DNA from: a bacterium
GTDB taxonomy: Bacteria; Zhuqueibacterota; Zhuqueibacteria; Zhuqueibacterales; Zhuqueibacteraceae
Length of the DNA stretch: 64,000 nt
Direction of reading: 5' to 3'
Assembly (NCBI GenBank): GCA_023150945.1
Contig: JAKLJX010000024.1
Span: forward strand, 36,016-100,015
Shown here: positions 28,115 to 36,797 of the stretch, in pieces
Numbering within the stretch: the stretch's first letter is position 1
How the letters are laid out: each line of letters begins with the position of its first letter
Translations under genes and position numbers: made by a program
Notes under the pieces: generated by a model
The model's input: only the letters and a program-made list of their open reading frames with translations
The model's database searches: none
Told to the model about the DNA's origin: nothing

Positions 28115-29101
28115 GTGCAGACTCGTCTTCCTGAGCGAATCCGTCTGGCGCACCTGCCGACGCCGCTGGAAAAGCTGCCGCGCTTGAGTGAGGAGCTGGG
28201 CGGTCCGGAAATCCACATCAAACGCGATGATCTCACCGGCATGGTCGAGACCGGCAACAAGATCCGGAAATTGGAGTTCTTGCTCGCCGAGGCGCAACAG
28301 CAGGGCTGCCAGGTGCTGATAACCTGCGGCGGCGCGCAATCGAATCATGCCCGCGCCACCGCCGTGGCCGCCGCGCGCAGCGGCCTGAAGTGCCATCTCG
28401 TCTTGCGCAATTCCACCGGCAGCGAATTCGACGGCAATCTCCTGATCGACCGGTTGGTGGGCGCAGAGATCAAGTTCATCACGCCGCAGGAATACGAACA
28501 AGTCGATGACATCATGGGGAAGCTGGCGGAGCAATACGTTACGCAAGGCAGCAAGCCCTATGTCATTCCAGAGGGTGGCTCCAACGCGCTGGGCACGCTC
28601 GGGTATGTCGTCGCCATGCAGGAGCTGGCGGAGCAGGCCGCGGCGCAGAGCCTGCAGTTCGATCACCTCATCTGTCCGGTGGGTTCCGGCGGCACGCTGG
28701 CGGGCATGCTGCTCGGCGAGAGCCTGTGCGGCCTCACCGCACAGATTCACGGCGTCAACGTGTGCGATGATGCGCCCCACTTTCAAAACCGGGTGTCGAG
28801 CATTCTGCGCAGCGCGCGCCGCAAGTTCGGCTTCGAGCTGAACCTGCAAAGCCATGACATCAGCATCATCGACGGCTACGTGGGGAAGGGTTACGGCCTC
28901 AATCGCCAGGAGGAAATCGAATTGATGAAACACGTGGCGCAGCGCGAAGGCGTGATTCTCGATCCGGTCTACACCGGCAAGGCGATGTTTGGGTTGGTGG
29001 ATCAGATTCGGCAGGGACGTTTCAAGCCGGACGAAAAAATCCTGTTCTGGCACACCGGCGGCATCTTCGCGCTGTTTCCAAAGAAGGCGCTGTTTTTCTG
29101 A
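28115..29101 (+). CDS. dcyD: D-cysteine desulfhydrase / ACC deaminase family PLP enzyme
   Basis: A GTG start with AGGAGG five bases upstream gives 328 residues. Family features are IHIKRDDLTGMVETGNKIRK (the PLP lysine lies in this GNKIRK segment, residues 47-52), TCGGAQSNHARATA (phosphate binding), PEGGSNALGTLGY and CPVGSGGTLAG. The fold is tryptophan-synthase-beta type. Members break D-cysteine into pyruvate, sulfide and ammonia or open 1-aminocyclopropane-1-carboxylate; sequence alone does not settle which. A strong terminator follows. Confidence 0.92.
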   Translation: MQTRLPERIRLAHLPTPLEKLPRLSEELGGPEIHIKRDDLTGMVETGNKIRKLEFLLAEAQQQGCQVLITCGGAQSNHARATAVAAARSGLKCHLVLRNSTGSEFDGNLLIDRLVGAEIKFITPQEYEQVDDIMGKLAEQYVTQGSKPYVIPEGGSNALGTLGYVVAMQELAEQAAAQSLQFDHLICPVGSGGTLAGMLLGESLCGLTAQIHGVNVCDDAPHFQNRVSSILRSARRKFGFELNLQSHDISIIDGYVGKGYGLNRQEEIELMKHVAQREGVILDPVYTGKAMFGLVDQIRQGRFKPDEKILFWHTGGIFALFPKKALFF

Positions 29102-29138
29102 GTGGGGCGTAACCGGATTCTCGATATTCACAAAATAA

Positions 29139-29173
29139 AAACCCCTGGCAATCCTTGCGAGCGCCAGGGGTTT
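29139..29173. terminator. Bidirectional intrinsic terminator
   Basis: AAACCCCTGGC (29139-29149) pairs perfectly with GCCAGGGGTTT (29163-29173), with A-rich and T-rich flanks, midway between the convergent desulfhydrase and CBS genes. Confidence 0.85.
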
Positions 29174-29190
29174 CAGTTTGGTACAGGAAT

Positions 29191-29631
29191 TCAAGCCGCC
29201 GCCGGCGGCACGTAATGCAAATAGGCATGCATCATTTGAATCTCAGCGGACTTCTGCTGGATGTCGATTGACATCAGGTCGCGCAGCGAAATGACGCCGA
29301 CGACGCGATCGCCGTCAGCGACCACCAGGTGGCGAATGCCGTGCTTTTGCATGCGCGCCAAACAGGTTTCATAGCTTTCCTGCGGCGCGGCCGTGATGAG
29401 ATTGCGGGTCATCACCTCTTTCACCGTCACCTGGCGCGGGTTCAGCTCCGGGCTGATCACGCGCGTCATCAAATCCCGCTCGGAAAAAATGCCCGCCACG
29501 CGATCGCCCTCCAGCACCGCCACCGCTCCGATGTTTTTCTCCACCATGTAGCGGACGACTTCGTAAACGCTTTGCCCGACCTGCACGGTGTACACCTCAC
29601 GGCCTGCCACGAGATTGCCAACCGTGTCCAT
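29191..29631 (-). CDS. Tandem CBS-domain protein
   Basis: The 146-residue protein is two CBS motifs forming one Bateman module: VRYMVEKNIGAVAVLEGDRVAGIFSERDL and its repeat CLARMQKHGIRHLVVADGDRVVGVISLRDL. Stand-alone pairs like this bind adenosine nucleotides and regulate partners. I use the ATG at 29631 because GAGGAG sits nine bases upstream; a TTG at 29637 is too close. No partner gene is adjacent. Confidence 0.92.
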   Translation of the reverse strand: MDTVGNLVAGREVYTVQVGQSVYEVVRYMVEKNIGAVAVLEGDRVAGIFSERDLMTRVISPELNPRQVTVKEVMTRNLITAAPQESYETCLARMQKHGIRHLVVADGDRVVGVISLRDLMSIDIQQKSAEIQMMHAYLHYVPPAAA

Positions 29632-30147
29632 AAGCAATGTCTCCTCGATTTGAAAATGGATTGCCCGGATGTGTTGGAACCTCCTGCGAGGATCGCATGC
29701 AGAACTTTCACGTGCCCAGCAGACGCGCCATCATTGCCATTTGCATCACCAGCCTCTTCTTCGGAATCATCCTCGCGCGAGTTCTCCTATTGTGTCACTC
29801 TGGAAAAACCAGCGAGACCGCGAAGTTTTTTCCAGCTTGGTTCCTGGTTCGTTTACAGTCTGGCAGACTGCGCCACGAACTGACCGTGCAGATGTTGGTC
29901 TGTTGCCTCAATTCGCAGCAGCCGTCTCTCGCAATGTCAAGCGAGGTGGATAGACTTCTCGAGGTGACAGTGTACCTGCCTCCGAACGGAATCGCAGCCG
30001 TGCAATGGAAGTTTTTCTGCAGCGGCCTGGCCGCGGCCTCAATAACGTCGGCGATTCCACCTTGCTCGATGCTTTGGCAACCTCGACTCAGCCGATGTTG
30101 CAGCATCTTCGGACGGACAATATCCCGGGCGTCGGCACGGCTGCCGG
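29632..30147. other. Intergenic region, one hairpin, no gene recognised
   Basis: This stretch separates the CBS gene from the 3' end of the aconitase gene. Frames on both strands lack recognisable products. An inverted repeat CTGGAAAAA (29800-29808) / TTTTTCCAG (29827-29835) with an 18-base loop is the only structure I see. Confidence 0.4.
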
Positions 30148-32424
30148 TCACGCCGCGGCTTTGCCGATCAGATTCAATGCGCCGCCGGCACGGAACCAAC
30201 CAATGGCCGTCTCATTGTAGGAGTGCTGCAGCTCACATTCCTGCCGGGTGCCGTCTGCATGATGAATGATCAGCTTGAGCGGTTTGCCGGGCGCGAATGC
30301 CTTCAGTCCCACGATCGCGAGGCGGTCGTCTTCGCGAATCAAATCATAATCCGCCGGGTTGCTGAAGGTGAGCGCCAGGAGGCCCTGCTTCTTGAGATTG
30401 GTTTCATGAATGCGCGCGAAGCTGCGCGTGATCACCGCGCGGCCGCCGAGCCAGCGTGGTTCCATGGCGGCATGCTCGCGCGACGAGCCTTCGCCGTAAT
30501 TCTCATCGCCGATGGCGACCCAGCCGGCAATCTTCCCTTTGGCCATCATTTCCTTGTATTCACGCGCAATCTCGGCAAAGGTTTTCACCTCGCCGCTGAA
30601 AACATTGCGGCCCCTGCCCGGCTCGCCGGAAAACGCGTTGATCGCGCCGCTGAAGAGATTGTTCGAAATATTGTCGAGATGGCCGCGATACTTCAGCCAT
30701 TTGCCGGCGGGCGAGATGTGATCGGTGGTGCATTTGCCTTTTGCCTTCACCAGCACCGGCATCTCCAGCAGATCCGTGCCTTCCCATGCCGGAAAGGGCG
30801 CGAGCGCCTGCAAGCGGTCACTGTTGGGCGCAATGATCACTTGCACCTGCGCGCCATCAGCCGCGGGCGCAACGTAGCCGGAGTCCCCCGGATCAAAGCC
30901 CTTGGCGGGCAGCTCCACGCCGGTGGGCGGTTCGAGTTTTACTTCTTCGCCCCGCTCATTCACCAGCGCCTCGGTGAGCGGATTGAAGCTAAGCCGGCCG
31001 GCCAAGGCATAGGCGGTCACAATCTCCGGGCTGGCGACGAACGCCAGCGTGTTGGGATTGTCGTCATTGCGCTTGGCGAAATTGCGGTTGTAGGAGTTGA
31101 TGATGGTGTTACGTTCGCCGGGCGTGATGTCATCACGGCTCCACATGCCGATGCAGGGGCCGCAGGCGTTGGCCAGCACCTTGCCACCGATCGCCGTGAG
31201 CAACTGCAACTGCCCGTCGCGCGCAATGGTGGCGCGAATCTGCTCGGAGCCGGGCGTGATGGTGAACTTGGATTTGACCTTGAGGCCCTTGTCCAGGGCT
31301 TGGCGAGCCACGCTGGCGGCGCGCTCGATGTCTTCATACGAAGAATTCGTGCAACTGCCGATCAACGCCACTTTGATCTCATCCGGGTAGCCGTTTTCCT
31401 TGACGGCCGCAGCCATCTGCGAAACCGGCCGCGCCAAATCCGGCGTGAGCGGGCCGTTCACATGCGGCTCGAGCGTGGCAAGATCGATCTCGATGACGCG
31501 ATCGTAGTACTTCTCCGGCGCCTGCAGCACTTCGGGATCAGGCATGAGGTGTTCGGCGACGCGCAGCGCCGCTTCCGCCACTTCGGCGCGACTGGTGGCG
31601 CGCAAGTACGTGGCCATGCGATCATCGCAGGGAAATAGCGAAGTGGTGGCGCCGATCTCCGCGCCCATGTTGGTGATGGTCGCCTTGCCGGTGGCGCTGA
31701 TGGCGCGGGCGCCTTCGCCGAAATATTCGATGATGTGATTGGTGCCGCCTTTCACGGTGAGAATGCCGGCCACGCGCAGGATGACATCCTTGGCGGCCGT
31801 CCAACCGTTCATTTTGCCTTTGAGATGCACGCCGATGATGCCGGGCCATTTCAATTCCCACGGAATGCCGGCCATCACGTCCACGGCATCCGCGCCGCCC
31901 ACGCCAATGGCGATCATGCCCAGGCCGCCGGCGTTGGGTGTGTGCGAATCCGTGCCGATCATCATGCCGCCGGGAAAGGCGTAATTCTCCAGCACGACTT
32001 GGTGAATGATGCCGGCGCCCGGCTTCCAAAAGCCGATACCATACTTGTTGGAAACGCTCGCCAGAAAATCATACACCTCGCGGTTCTCGTCCTGTGCCCG
32101 TGCCAAATCCGCGCGCGCGCCCAGCCGGGCTTGAATGAGATGGTCGCAATGCACGGTGCTGGGCACTACGGTCTTGGGCAAACCGGCGCTCATGAATTGC
32201 AGCAGCGCCATTTGCGCAGTGGCGTCCTGCATGGCGACGCGATCAGGGGAGAGATTGACGTAGGATTTTTTGCGGACGGGCGCTTCCGTGGGCAGTTCGG
32301 CAAAATGGCCGCACAGAATCTTTTCGGTCAAGGTCAGAGGCCGGCCAAACAACTTGCGGCCGGCTTCCACTTTTGCCGGCAGTGCCGTGTACACGCGCTG
32401 AATCATGTCGAAGTCGAAAATCAT
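30148..32424 (-). CDS. acn: Aconitate hydratase (mitochondrial-type AcnA)
   Basis: The 758-residue enzyme has the mitochondrial-type aconitase order: [34 protein letters not shown], the iron-sulfur cysteine segments [10 protein letters not shown] and [11 protein letters not shown], the swivel-domain DHISPAGKW, and [18 protein letters not shown]. It converts citrate to isocitrate in the TCA cycle through a [4Fe-4S] cluster. The bacterial AcnA/IRP form is about 890 residues; the shorter mitochondrial form is frequent in Bacteroidota and relatives. AGGAG lies seven bases before the ATG. No other TCA gene is adjacent. Confidence 0.97.
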   Translation of the reverse strand: MIFDFDMIQRVYTALPAKVEAGRKLFGRPLTLTEKILCGHFAELPTEAPVRKKSYVNLSPDRVAMQDATAQMALLQFMSAGLPKTVVPSTVHCDHLIQARLGARADLARAQDENREVYDFLASVSNKYGIGFWKPGAGIIHQVVLENYAFPGGMMIGTDSHTPNAGGLGMIAIGVGGADAVDVMAGIPWELKWPGIIGVHLKGKMNGWTAAKDVILRVAGILTVKGGTNHIIEYFGEGARAISATGKATITNMGAEIGATTSLFPCDDRMATYLRATSRAEVAEAALRVAEHLMPDPEVLQAPEKYYDRVIEIDLATLEPHVNGPLTPDLARPVSQMAAAVKENGYPDEIKVALIGSCTNSSYEDIERAASVARQALDKGLKVKSKFTITPGSEQIRATIARDGQLQLLTAIGGKVLANACGPCIGMWSRDDITPGERNTIINSYNRNFAKRNDDNPNTLAFVASPEIVTAYALAGRLSFNPLTEALVNERGEEVKLEPPTGVELPAKGFDPGDSGYVAPAADGAQVQVIIAPNSDRLQALAPFPAWEGTDLLEMPVLVKAKGKCTTDHISPAGKWLKYRGHLDNISNNLFSGAINAFSGEPGRGRNVFSGEVKTFAEIAREYKEMMAKGKIAGWVAIGDENYGEGSSREHAAMEPRWLGGRAVITRSFARIHETNLKKQGLLALTFSNPADYDLIREDDRLAIVGLKAFAPGKPLKLIIHHADGTRQECELQHSYNETAIGWFRAGGALNLIGKAAA

Positions 32425-32564
32425 CGTGCAACTCCTGTCTGAATCGATAGGGTGTCATCGCCGGGCATGGTGAAGGCATTTGGCGGAGAGGGTGGCTTGC
32501 AGCCGCGGCAGCTTCGGCGTCGCGGGCGCACGGCAACTGCGGACGTGCCGCCCGAAGAATCGGC

Positions 32565-32882
32565 TCAGGTCAATCCGCCGGTTTGCAGCGACTTGCCCAG
32601 CACGTATTCCACCTCCAATACATTGCCTTTCAACCGGCCGGTCAGGTCTTTGCGATCATCAATGGTGATTTCCGTGACAACCCGTTGGGCCGACTTCTTG
32701 ATCTCTTCATGGCACTTCTGGATGACAAACAGAATCTCATCCCACTCACCCTCGAGCAGCGTGCCCATGGCCGTCAATTGATAATCCAATTCACTCTTCT
32801 CGACAATGGCCAGGGTCTTGGCAATCAACTCTTTAGTCTCTTCCCCGCTGCCCAGGGGAACGATGCGAAACTCGGCTAGCAT
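32565..32882 (-). CDS. MTH1187/YqgV family thiamine-binding-type protein
   Basis: The 105-residue product has the small ferredoxin-like MTH1187 fold pattern: MLAEFRIVPLGSG, YQLTAMGTLLEGEWDEIL and HEEIKKSAQRVVTEITIDDR. Several members bind hydroxymethylpyrimidine or thiamine, and the family often forms tetramers. AAAGGA precedes the ATG at 32882. It lies 140 bases upstream of aconitase on the same strand, and the two may be co-transcribed. Confidence 0.88.
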   Translation of the reverse strand: MLAEFRIVPLGSGEETKELIAKTLAIVEKSELDYQLTAMGTLLEGEWDEILFVIQKCHEEIKKSAQRVVTEITIDDRKDLTGRLKGNVLEVEYVLGKSLQTGGLT

Positions 32883-33046
32883 GAGGTTCCTTTCCAAGGT
32901 ATCGGATGGTCGGAGGCGCATTCGCGCGAACAGAAACGGCGTGAGAGGTCACGCCGTGAGGTTTTGGGTGCGGCTGCAAACCTGCCGTAATCTATGAAAA
33001 TCTGCCTCTCTGTCAAGCCCAATTTCTGCCGGCTTGTGACTTTGGA

Positions 33047-33078
33047 ATTGACTTTCCGCTGCTGCTTGCCTATTTTCC
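33047..33078 (+). promoter_or_regulatory. Candidate promoter for the phosphodiester glycosidase gene
   Basis: TTGACT (33048-33053), 17 bases, TATTTT (33071-33076). It is nearly identical in form to the promoter at 15437-15468 and lies about 32 bases before the ATG. Confidence 0.45.
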
Positions 33079-33108
33079 GGTGCGTTCCGATGAGGACAAG
33101 TATCACTG

Positions 33109-34815
33109 ATGAGGACGATCACCGACATGCTTTCCATCAGACCTGCTCACTGGCTTTTCCTCCTCCTTCCCCCCTCCCTGCTGGCACAACCTCCAGAAGG
33201 CCTGATGTCCTCGCGCGAGGTGGGCCCCGGCGTGAAACATTACCGCATCTATCGTGAGGCCGGGCCCTGGGCCATCGCAGTGGTGGACTTCAATTATCGC
33301 CATCCCGCGCTCCGGCTCGAAACCGTTCGCGCGGCAGACCAAGGCTTGGAATTGACCAGCCGCATGGCGAGCCGCGAAGACCGCAGCGGCAGCCGCGTGG
33401 TGGCGGCCCTCAACGGTGACTTCTTCACCGCGCAAGGTCGCCCTCTCAATTTGCAGATTCGCAACGGCGAGATCGTGCACGGCGCGTATCCGCGCTCGGT
33501 GTTGGCGGTCAGCCGGGCGCAGGAGCCGGTGATCACGGTGACGGAGCTCAGTGGGCAGGTGGTGACGCGGCGCAACGGCAGCCATCGCCTGGCCGGTGTC
33601 AATCGCGAACGCCGCGCAAATGAATTGATCATGTATAACCGGTTCTTCGGAAACCGGACCAACACCAATCGGCACGGCCAGGAGTTGACCTTGCGCCTGC
33701 TCGTGACATTCGCGCTCAATGACACAGTGCCGGCCGTGGTGGCTTCGTTGCCCACGCCGCAGGGCAACAGCATAATCAGCGACAGCCTGTATGTTCTCTC
33801 GGCGCACGGCACGGCAGCGGCATGGATGGCGCGCGCGCTGGCCGCCGGCGACACGGTGAGGCTCATCTGGCAGGCTTCGAATCTGCCTTTTCCACCGGCT
33901 GCCGCGATCGGCGGCACTCCGCGGTTGATCCGCGATGGCGCTATCTCGATCGAAAACGAGAGGGAATTCAACCGCGAGGGGTTTGCCAGCGAACGTCATC
34001 CCCGCACGGCGGTGGGCTTCGATGAAGCAAACCAGCGCATGTATTTTGTCGTGGTGGATGGCCGGCAACCGGGCTACAGCATCGGGATGACGCTGCCGGA
34101 ATTGGCGGCCTTTCTCCGCGAGCTGGGCTGCACCCAGGCCATCAATCTCGATGGTGGCGGTTCGAGCACGCTGGTGGTGCGCGGTGAAGTGGTCAACCGT
34201 CCCAGTGATCTCGCCGGTGAGCGGCCGGTGGCCAATGCGCTGCTGCTGCTTTGTTCTGCGGTTGGCAGCTCACCAGCTTATCTGAGAATATCGCCGCCGC
34301 GCGTCGAAGCGTTGACCAGCGATTCCGTGCGCTTCAAAATCTCACTGACGGACAGCTTCTTCAATCCGATTGCAATTGCGCCGAATGAAATCATCTGGCG
34401 CGTGCCGGCCGCGCTGGAAAAAAGCAATGCGCCGGGGCAATTTTGGGCGGGAACAAAAGTGGACTCCGGCTTTGTGGTGGTGAAGAATGGCGTGATCAGC
34501 GACTCAGCGTGGGTCGTGGTGCATCAGCCGGCAGGGCTTGAGCTTGAGCTTGATCCAACCCAGGCCAGCTTGAAGCCGGGGCAGGCGCGACTGCTCCTGG
34601 CCCACATCAGAACCACCAGCGGCAGGCGCCTGCCGCTGGCGGGCCAGCGGCTGCGTTGGGAACTGCAACCTGAAGGCAGCACGATTTCAGCCGGCGGCAT
34701 GATGGTCGCCGCGGCTCCGGGCTCTTATCGCGTGACCGCGACTTACCGGAGTGCGGCGGTGACGCTTACAGCGGCCGCAGAAGTTGTCGTGGAAGCGGAC
34801 GGCAAACAGCCGTGA
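33109..34815 (+). CDS. Secreted phosphodiester glycosidase (NAGPA-like, DUF2233) family protein
   Basis: A signal peptide (hydrophobic WLFLLLPPSLLAQ, residues 15-27) leads to a NAGPA-type domain (about 30-385). Its hallmarks are VVAALNGDFF, RHPRTAVGFDEANQRMYFVVVDGR and QAINLDGGGSSTLVVRGEVVN. The human relative removes GlcNAc from mannose-6-phosphate tags; bacterial ones act on phosphodiester-linked sugars in wall or capsule. The last 180 residues are beta-rich, Ig/BIG-like modules, including LELELDPTQASLKPGQARLL. It is exported, probably to the surface. Confidence 0.88.
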   Translation: MRTITDMLSIRPAHWLFLLLPPSLLAQPPEGLMSSREVGPGVKHYRIYREAGPWAIAVVDFNYRHPALRLETVRAADQGLELTSRMASREDRSGSRVVAALNGDFFTAQGRPLNLQIRNGEIVHGAYPRSVLAVSRAQEPVITVTELSGQVVTRRNGSHRLAGVNRERRANELIMYNRFFGNRTNTNRHGQELTLRLLVTFALNDTVPAVVASLPTPQGNSIISDSLYVLSAHGTAAAWMARALAAGDTVRLIWQASNLPFPPAAAIGGTPRLIRDGAISIENEREFNREGFASERHPRTAVGFDEANQRMYFVVVDGRQPGYSIGMTLPELAAFLRELGCTQAINLDGGGSSTLVVRGEVVNRPSDLAGERPVANALLLLCSAVGSSPAYLRISPPRVEALTSDSVRFKISLTDSFFNPIAIAPNEIIWRVPAALEKSNAPGQFWAGTKVDSGFVVVKNGVISDSAWVVVHQPAGLELELDPTQASLKPGQARLLLAHIRTTSGRRLPLAGQRLRWELQPEGSTISAGGMMVAAAPGSYRVTATYRSAAVTLTAAAEVVVEADGKQP

Positions 34816-34900
34816 GAGGGTGATGGAGTGAGGAACATAGAGTGCTGCGCAAATTGCCGTTTTTGCTGCTTCACCCAATCCCTTGCGAATCCCTCAGGTG

Positions 34901-35506
34901 TCAAACAAAGTCCAAGCGCTGAAGTTGCTCGAGCAAAGCCTGCACGTCCCGCACCAACTTGTCGAAGGAAGGGCATCTTCGCCGAGCCATTTGCATATCA
35001 AAGATTGCGGCGAGGGCGGGTTGGTCGTCCACTTCGACATAGGTTCGGCCGACCGTCATGAGTTGCACCAAGCGGCCCTTGGCGTCGCGCGGCGCCTCGG
35101 GGTCTTCGACAGGCTCAGCATCGTCGGCAATGCCGCGTTTGCCGCGCAACGATTCGATGCTGCCAAGAAACCAGCTTTCAAGCTCTCTTTTCGCCAAAAC
35201 AACTTTGCACGGCAGTTCTGCCAATGTTTGGCCGGCAAGCGTCACCAACTGTGGCCCCAACTTGCAGGGAGCATCATCATCGGCGTCGAGCACAACCAGG
35301 ATCGCGTCGCATCCTTCTGTACGAAAGCGCGCATAGCGTAGAGCGCGTTCGAGCTCGCCGGGACGCAAAATCTTGAGGCGTCCAATTCGAACGGGATGCG
35401 CGATGGTGACATCGAGGCGGCGCAGTTCCGCCAGGAGCCTGCGTAACAGCACTGGGACGGATTCCACTTCAGAATGCCCCTCGACAATGGGGACAATCGT
35501 GGGCAC
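34901..35506 (-). CDS. DUF4276 (TOPRIM-like) protein, second gene of an ATPase pair
   Basis: The 201-residue protein opens with PIVEGHSEVESVP (Glu-9 of the TOPRIM-like EG motif), followed by AILVVLDADDD (Asp-74, Asp-76) and KRELESWFLGS. This is the acidic metal site expected of a TOPRIM-like nuclease. DUF4276 genes commonly follow an SMC/RecF-like ATPase gene, as here. The GTG start lies two bases after the ATPase stop, with its GGAGGG inside that gene, so the two are coupled. Similar ATPase-TOPRIM pairs (OLD, PARIS) defend against phages; that role here is inferred from family relations. Confidence 0.85.
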   Translation of the reverse strand: MPTIVPIVEGHSEVESVPVLLRRLLAELRRLDVTIAHPVRIGRLKILRPGELERALRYARFRTEGCDAILVVLDADDDAPCKLGPQLVTLAGQTLAELPCKVVLAKRELESWFLGSIESLRGKRGIADDAEPVEDPEAPRDAKGRLVQLMTVGRTYVEVDDQPALAAIFDMQMARRRCPSFDKLVRDVQALLEQLQRLDFV

Positions 35507-35508
35507 GT

Positions 35509-36720
35509 TCAGATTCCCTCCAATTCAGCGAACAGATCGACCTGTTGGGCGCGTTGTTTGGCAAGGTCACGATCCACCCGCACTTCTCCACTGCGCAGCA
35601 ATTCTCCGACAGAGTACAGCTTTTGCCGGATCGCCTCTTTTGCACCGAAGGGCAGAGGAGTAATTTGTGCGATTCCCTCCGCTGCCTCCGCGACAAGAAC
35701 CTGGTCTTCTGTGATCTTCTTGTTGTCCAAGACCTCGGGACTGTGCGTCGTTATGACGACTTGGGAACGATTTGTGCCATCCAGGAGAATATCCGTCAGA
35801 ATTTCGGCAGCACCGGGATGAATCGTGGACTCCGGTTCTTCAATGGCAAGAAGGGCCGCTGCTTGCGGCTGATAAACGGCGAGCAGAATTCCCAAGGCCC
35901 GCAGCGTTCCATCTGACATGTTCAAGGCTTCAAAATCCCACTTCCTGTTTTCTGTCGCTTGCTGGGCGAATCGCAGCGTCTCTTTCTGGCCGAGCGGTTG
36001 TGGCTCAACTTTCACAACGCCGGGTACAACCCTGCTCAGGAGATGACAGATGCGTTCATAGTTCTGGCCGTTCTTGCCGCCGCTCTCCATGATCCGCCGC
36101 AAGACGGCGGCAGCGTTTCTTCCATCAGGCAGCAGATTCGTCCCTTCGCCCTGATCGGGATCCTGCAATTCCCGAATGCTTTCGGGGCGCAAATTATAAC
36201 GGCGAATACTGCTCAGAAAATCGAATACCGGCCGGAATTCTTCTGTGGCTGAGAGGATGGTCAACGCCAGGCGGTCCGGTTCGAGGCGCGGTCGAATATC
36301 AGGCACCTGCTTGGTAAACACGCCATTCTTTGCTTCGAATTCGTGGCGCTGTCCGAACACAGGCACGACGACGCAGCGCTCGGTTGCCACCTCGAACGCG
36401 CCTCCAGTGCGAAATGTGACCTCAAAAGCATAGTCTGCCCAACCGTCATCGCCAAGAACGATGATGAAGCGCAAGCCGAGGTTGCCCGGCCGCCGTTCGG
36501 ACTTGCGCCGCACGGCTGCAGCTCCGCCGCGGTTTCTGAAAGCCAAATGAATGGAGTAGTTGAGGCAGTCGGCCACAAACGACAGCGCGTCAACAAAGTT
36601 GCTTTTGCCAGCGCCATTCGGCCCAACCAAAACAGTCAACCCGGGTTGAAGATCGACGACGGTTGCCGCAATGTTCTTGTAATTGCGGATCTGGATTCGT
36701 TTCAAATATGGCCGCACCAT
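35509..36720 (-). CDS. AAA (SMC/RecF-like, AAA_21) ATPase, first gene of the pair
   Basis: In 403 residues: Walker A GPNGAGKS (33-40) after the typical IQIRNYKNI strand, an ABC-like signature LNMSDGTLRALGILLAVY, Walker B AALLAIEEPESTIHPG, and an ITTHSPEVLDN switch histidine. These define an AAA15/21 ATPase related to OLD and RecF. A coiled-coil insert is short. The ATG at 36720 has AGGTGG before it. With the DUF4276 protein it likely forms a nucleotide-sensing nuclease complex. Confidence 0.9.
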   Translation of the reverse strand: MVRPYLKRIQIRNYKNIAATVVDLQPGLTVLVGPNGAGKSNFVDALSFVADCLNYSIHLAFRNRGGAAAVRRKSERRPGNLGLRFIIVLGDDGWADYAFEVTFRTGGAFEVATERCVVVPVFGQRHEFEAKNGVFTKQVPDIRPRLEPDRLALTILSATEEFRPVFDFLSSIRRYNLRPESIRELQDPDQGEGTNLLPDGRNAAAVLRRIMESGGKNGQNYERICHLLSRVVPGVVKVEPQPLGQKETLRFAQQATENRKWDFEALNMSDGTLRALGILLAVYQPQAAALLAIEEPESTIHPGAAEILTDILLDGTNRSQVVITTHSPEVLDNKKITEDQVLVAEAAEGIAQITPLPFGAKEAIRQKLYSVGELLRSGEVRVDRDLAKQRAQQVDLFAELEGI

Positions 36721-36797
36721 GATCACCACCTGTTGAATTGAGTCTTTCCGTCTTGCGCTATATAGAAAAACTCAACACCAAAAACAACGCCCTTGCT

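Noticed and set aside
29637..30269. Plus-strand frame with a membrane-like segment
   Set aside because: Only one hydrophobic stretch, no ribosome site, runs into the aconitase gene on the opposite strand, and lacks any domain.
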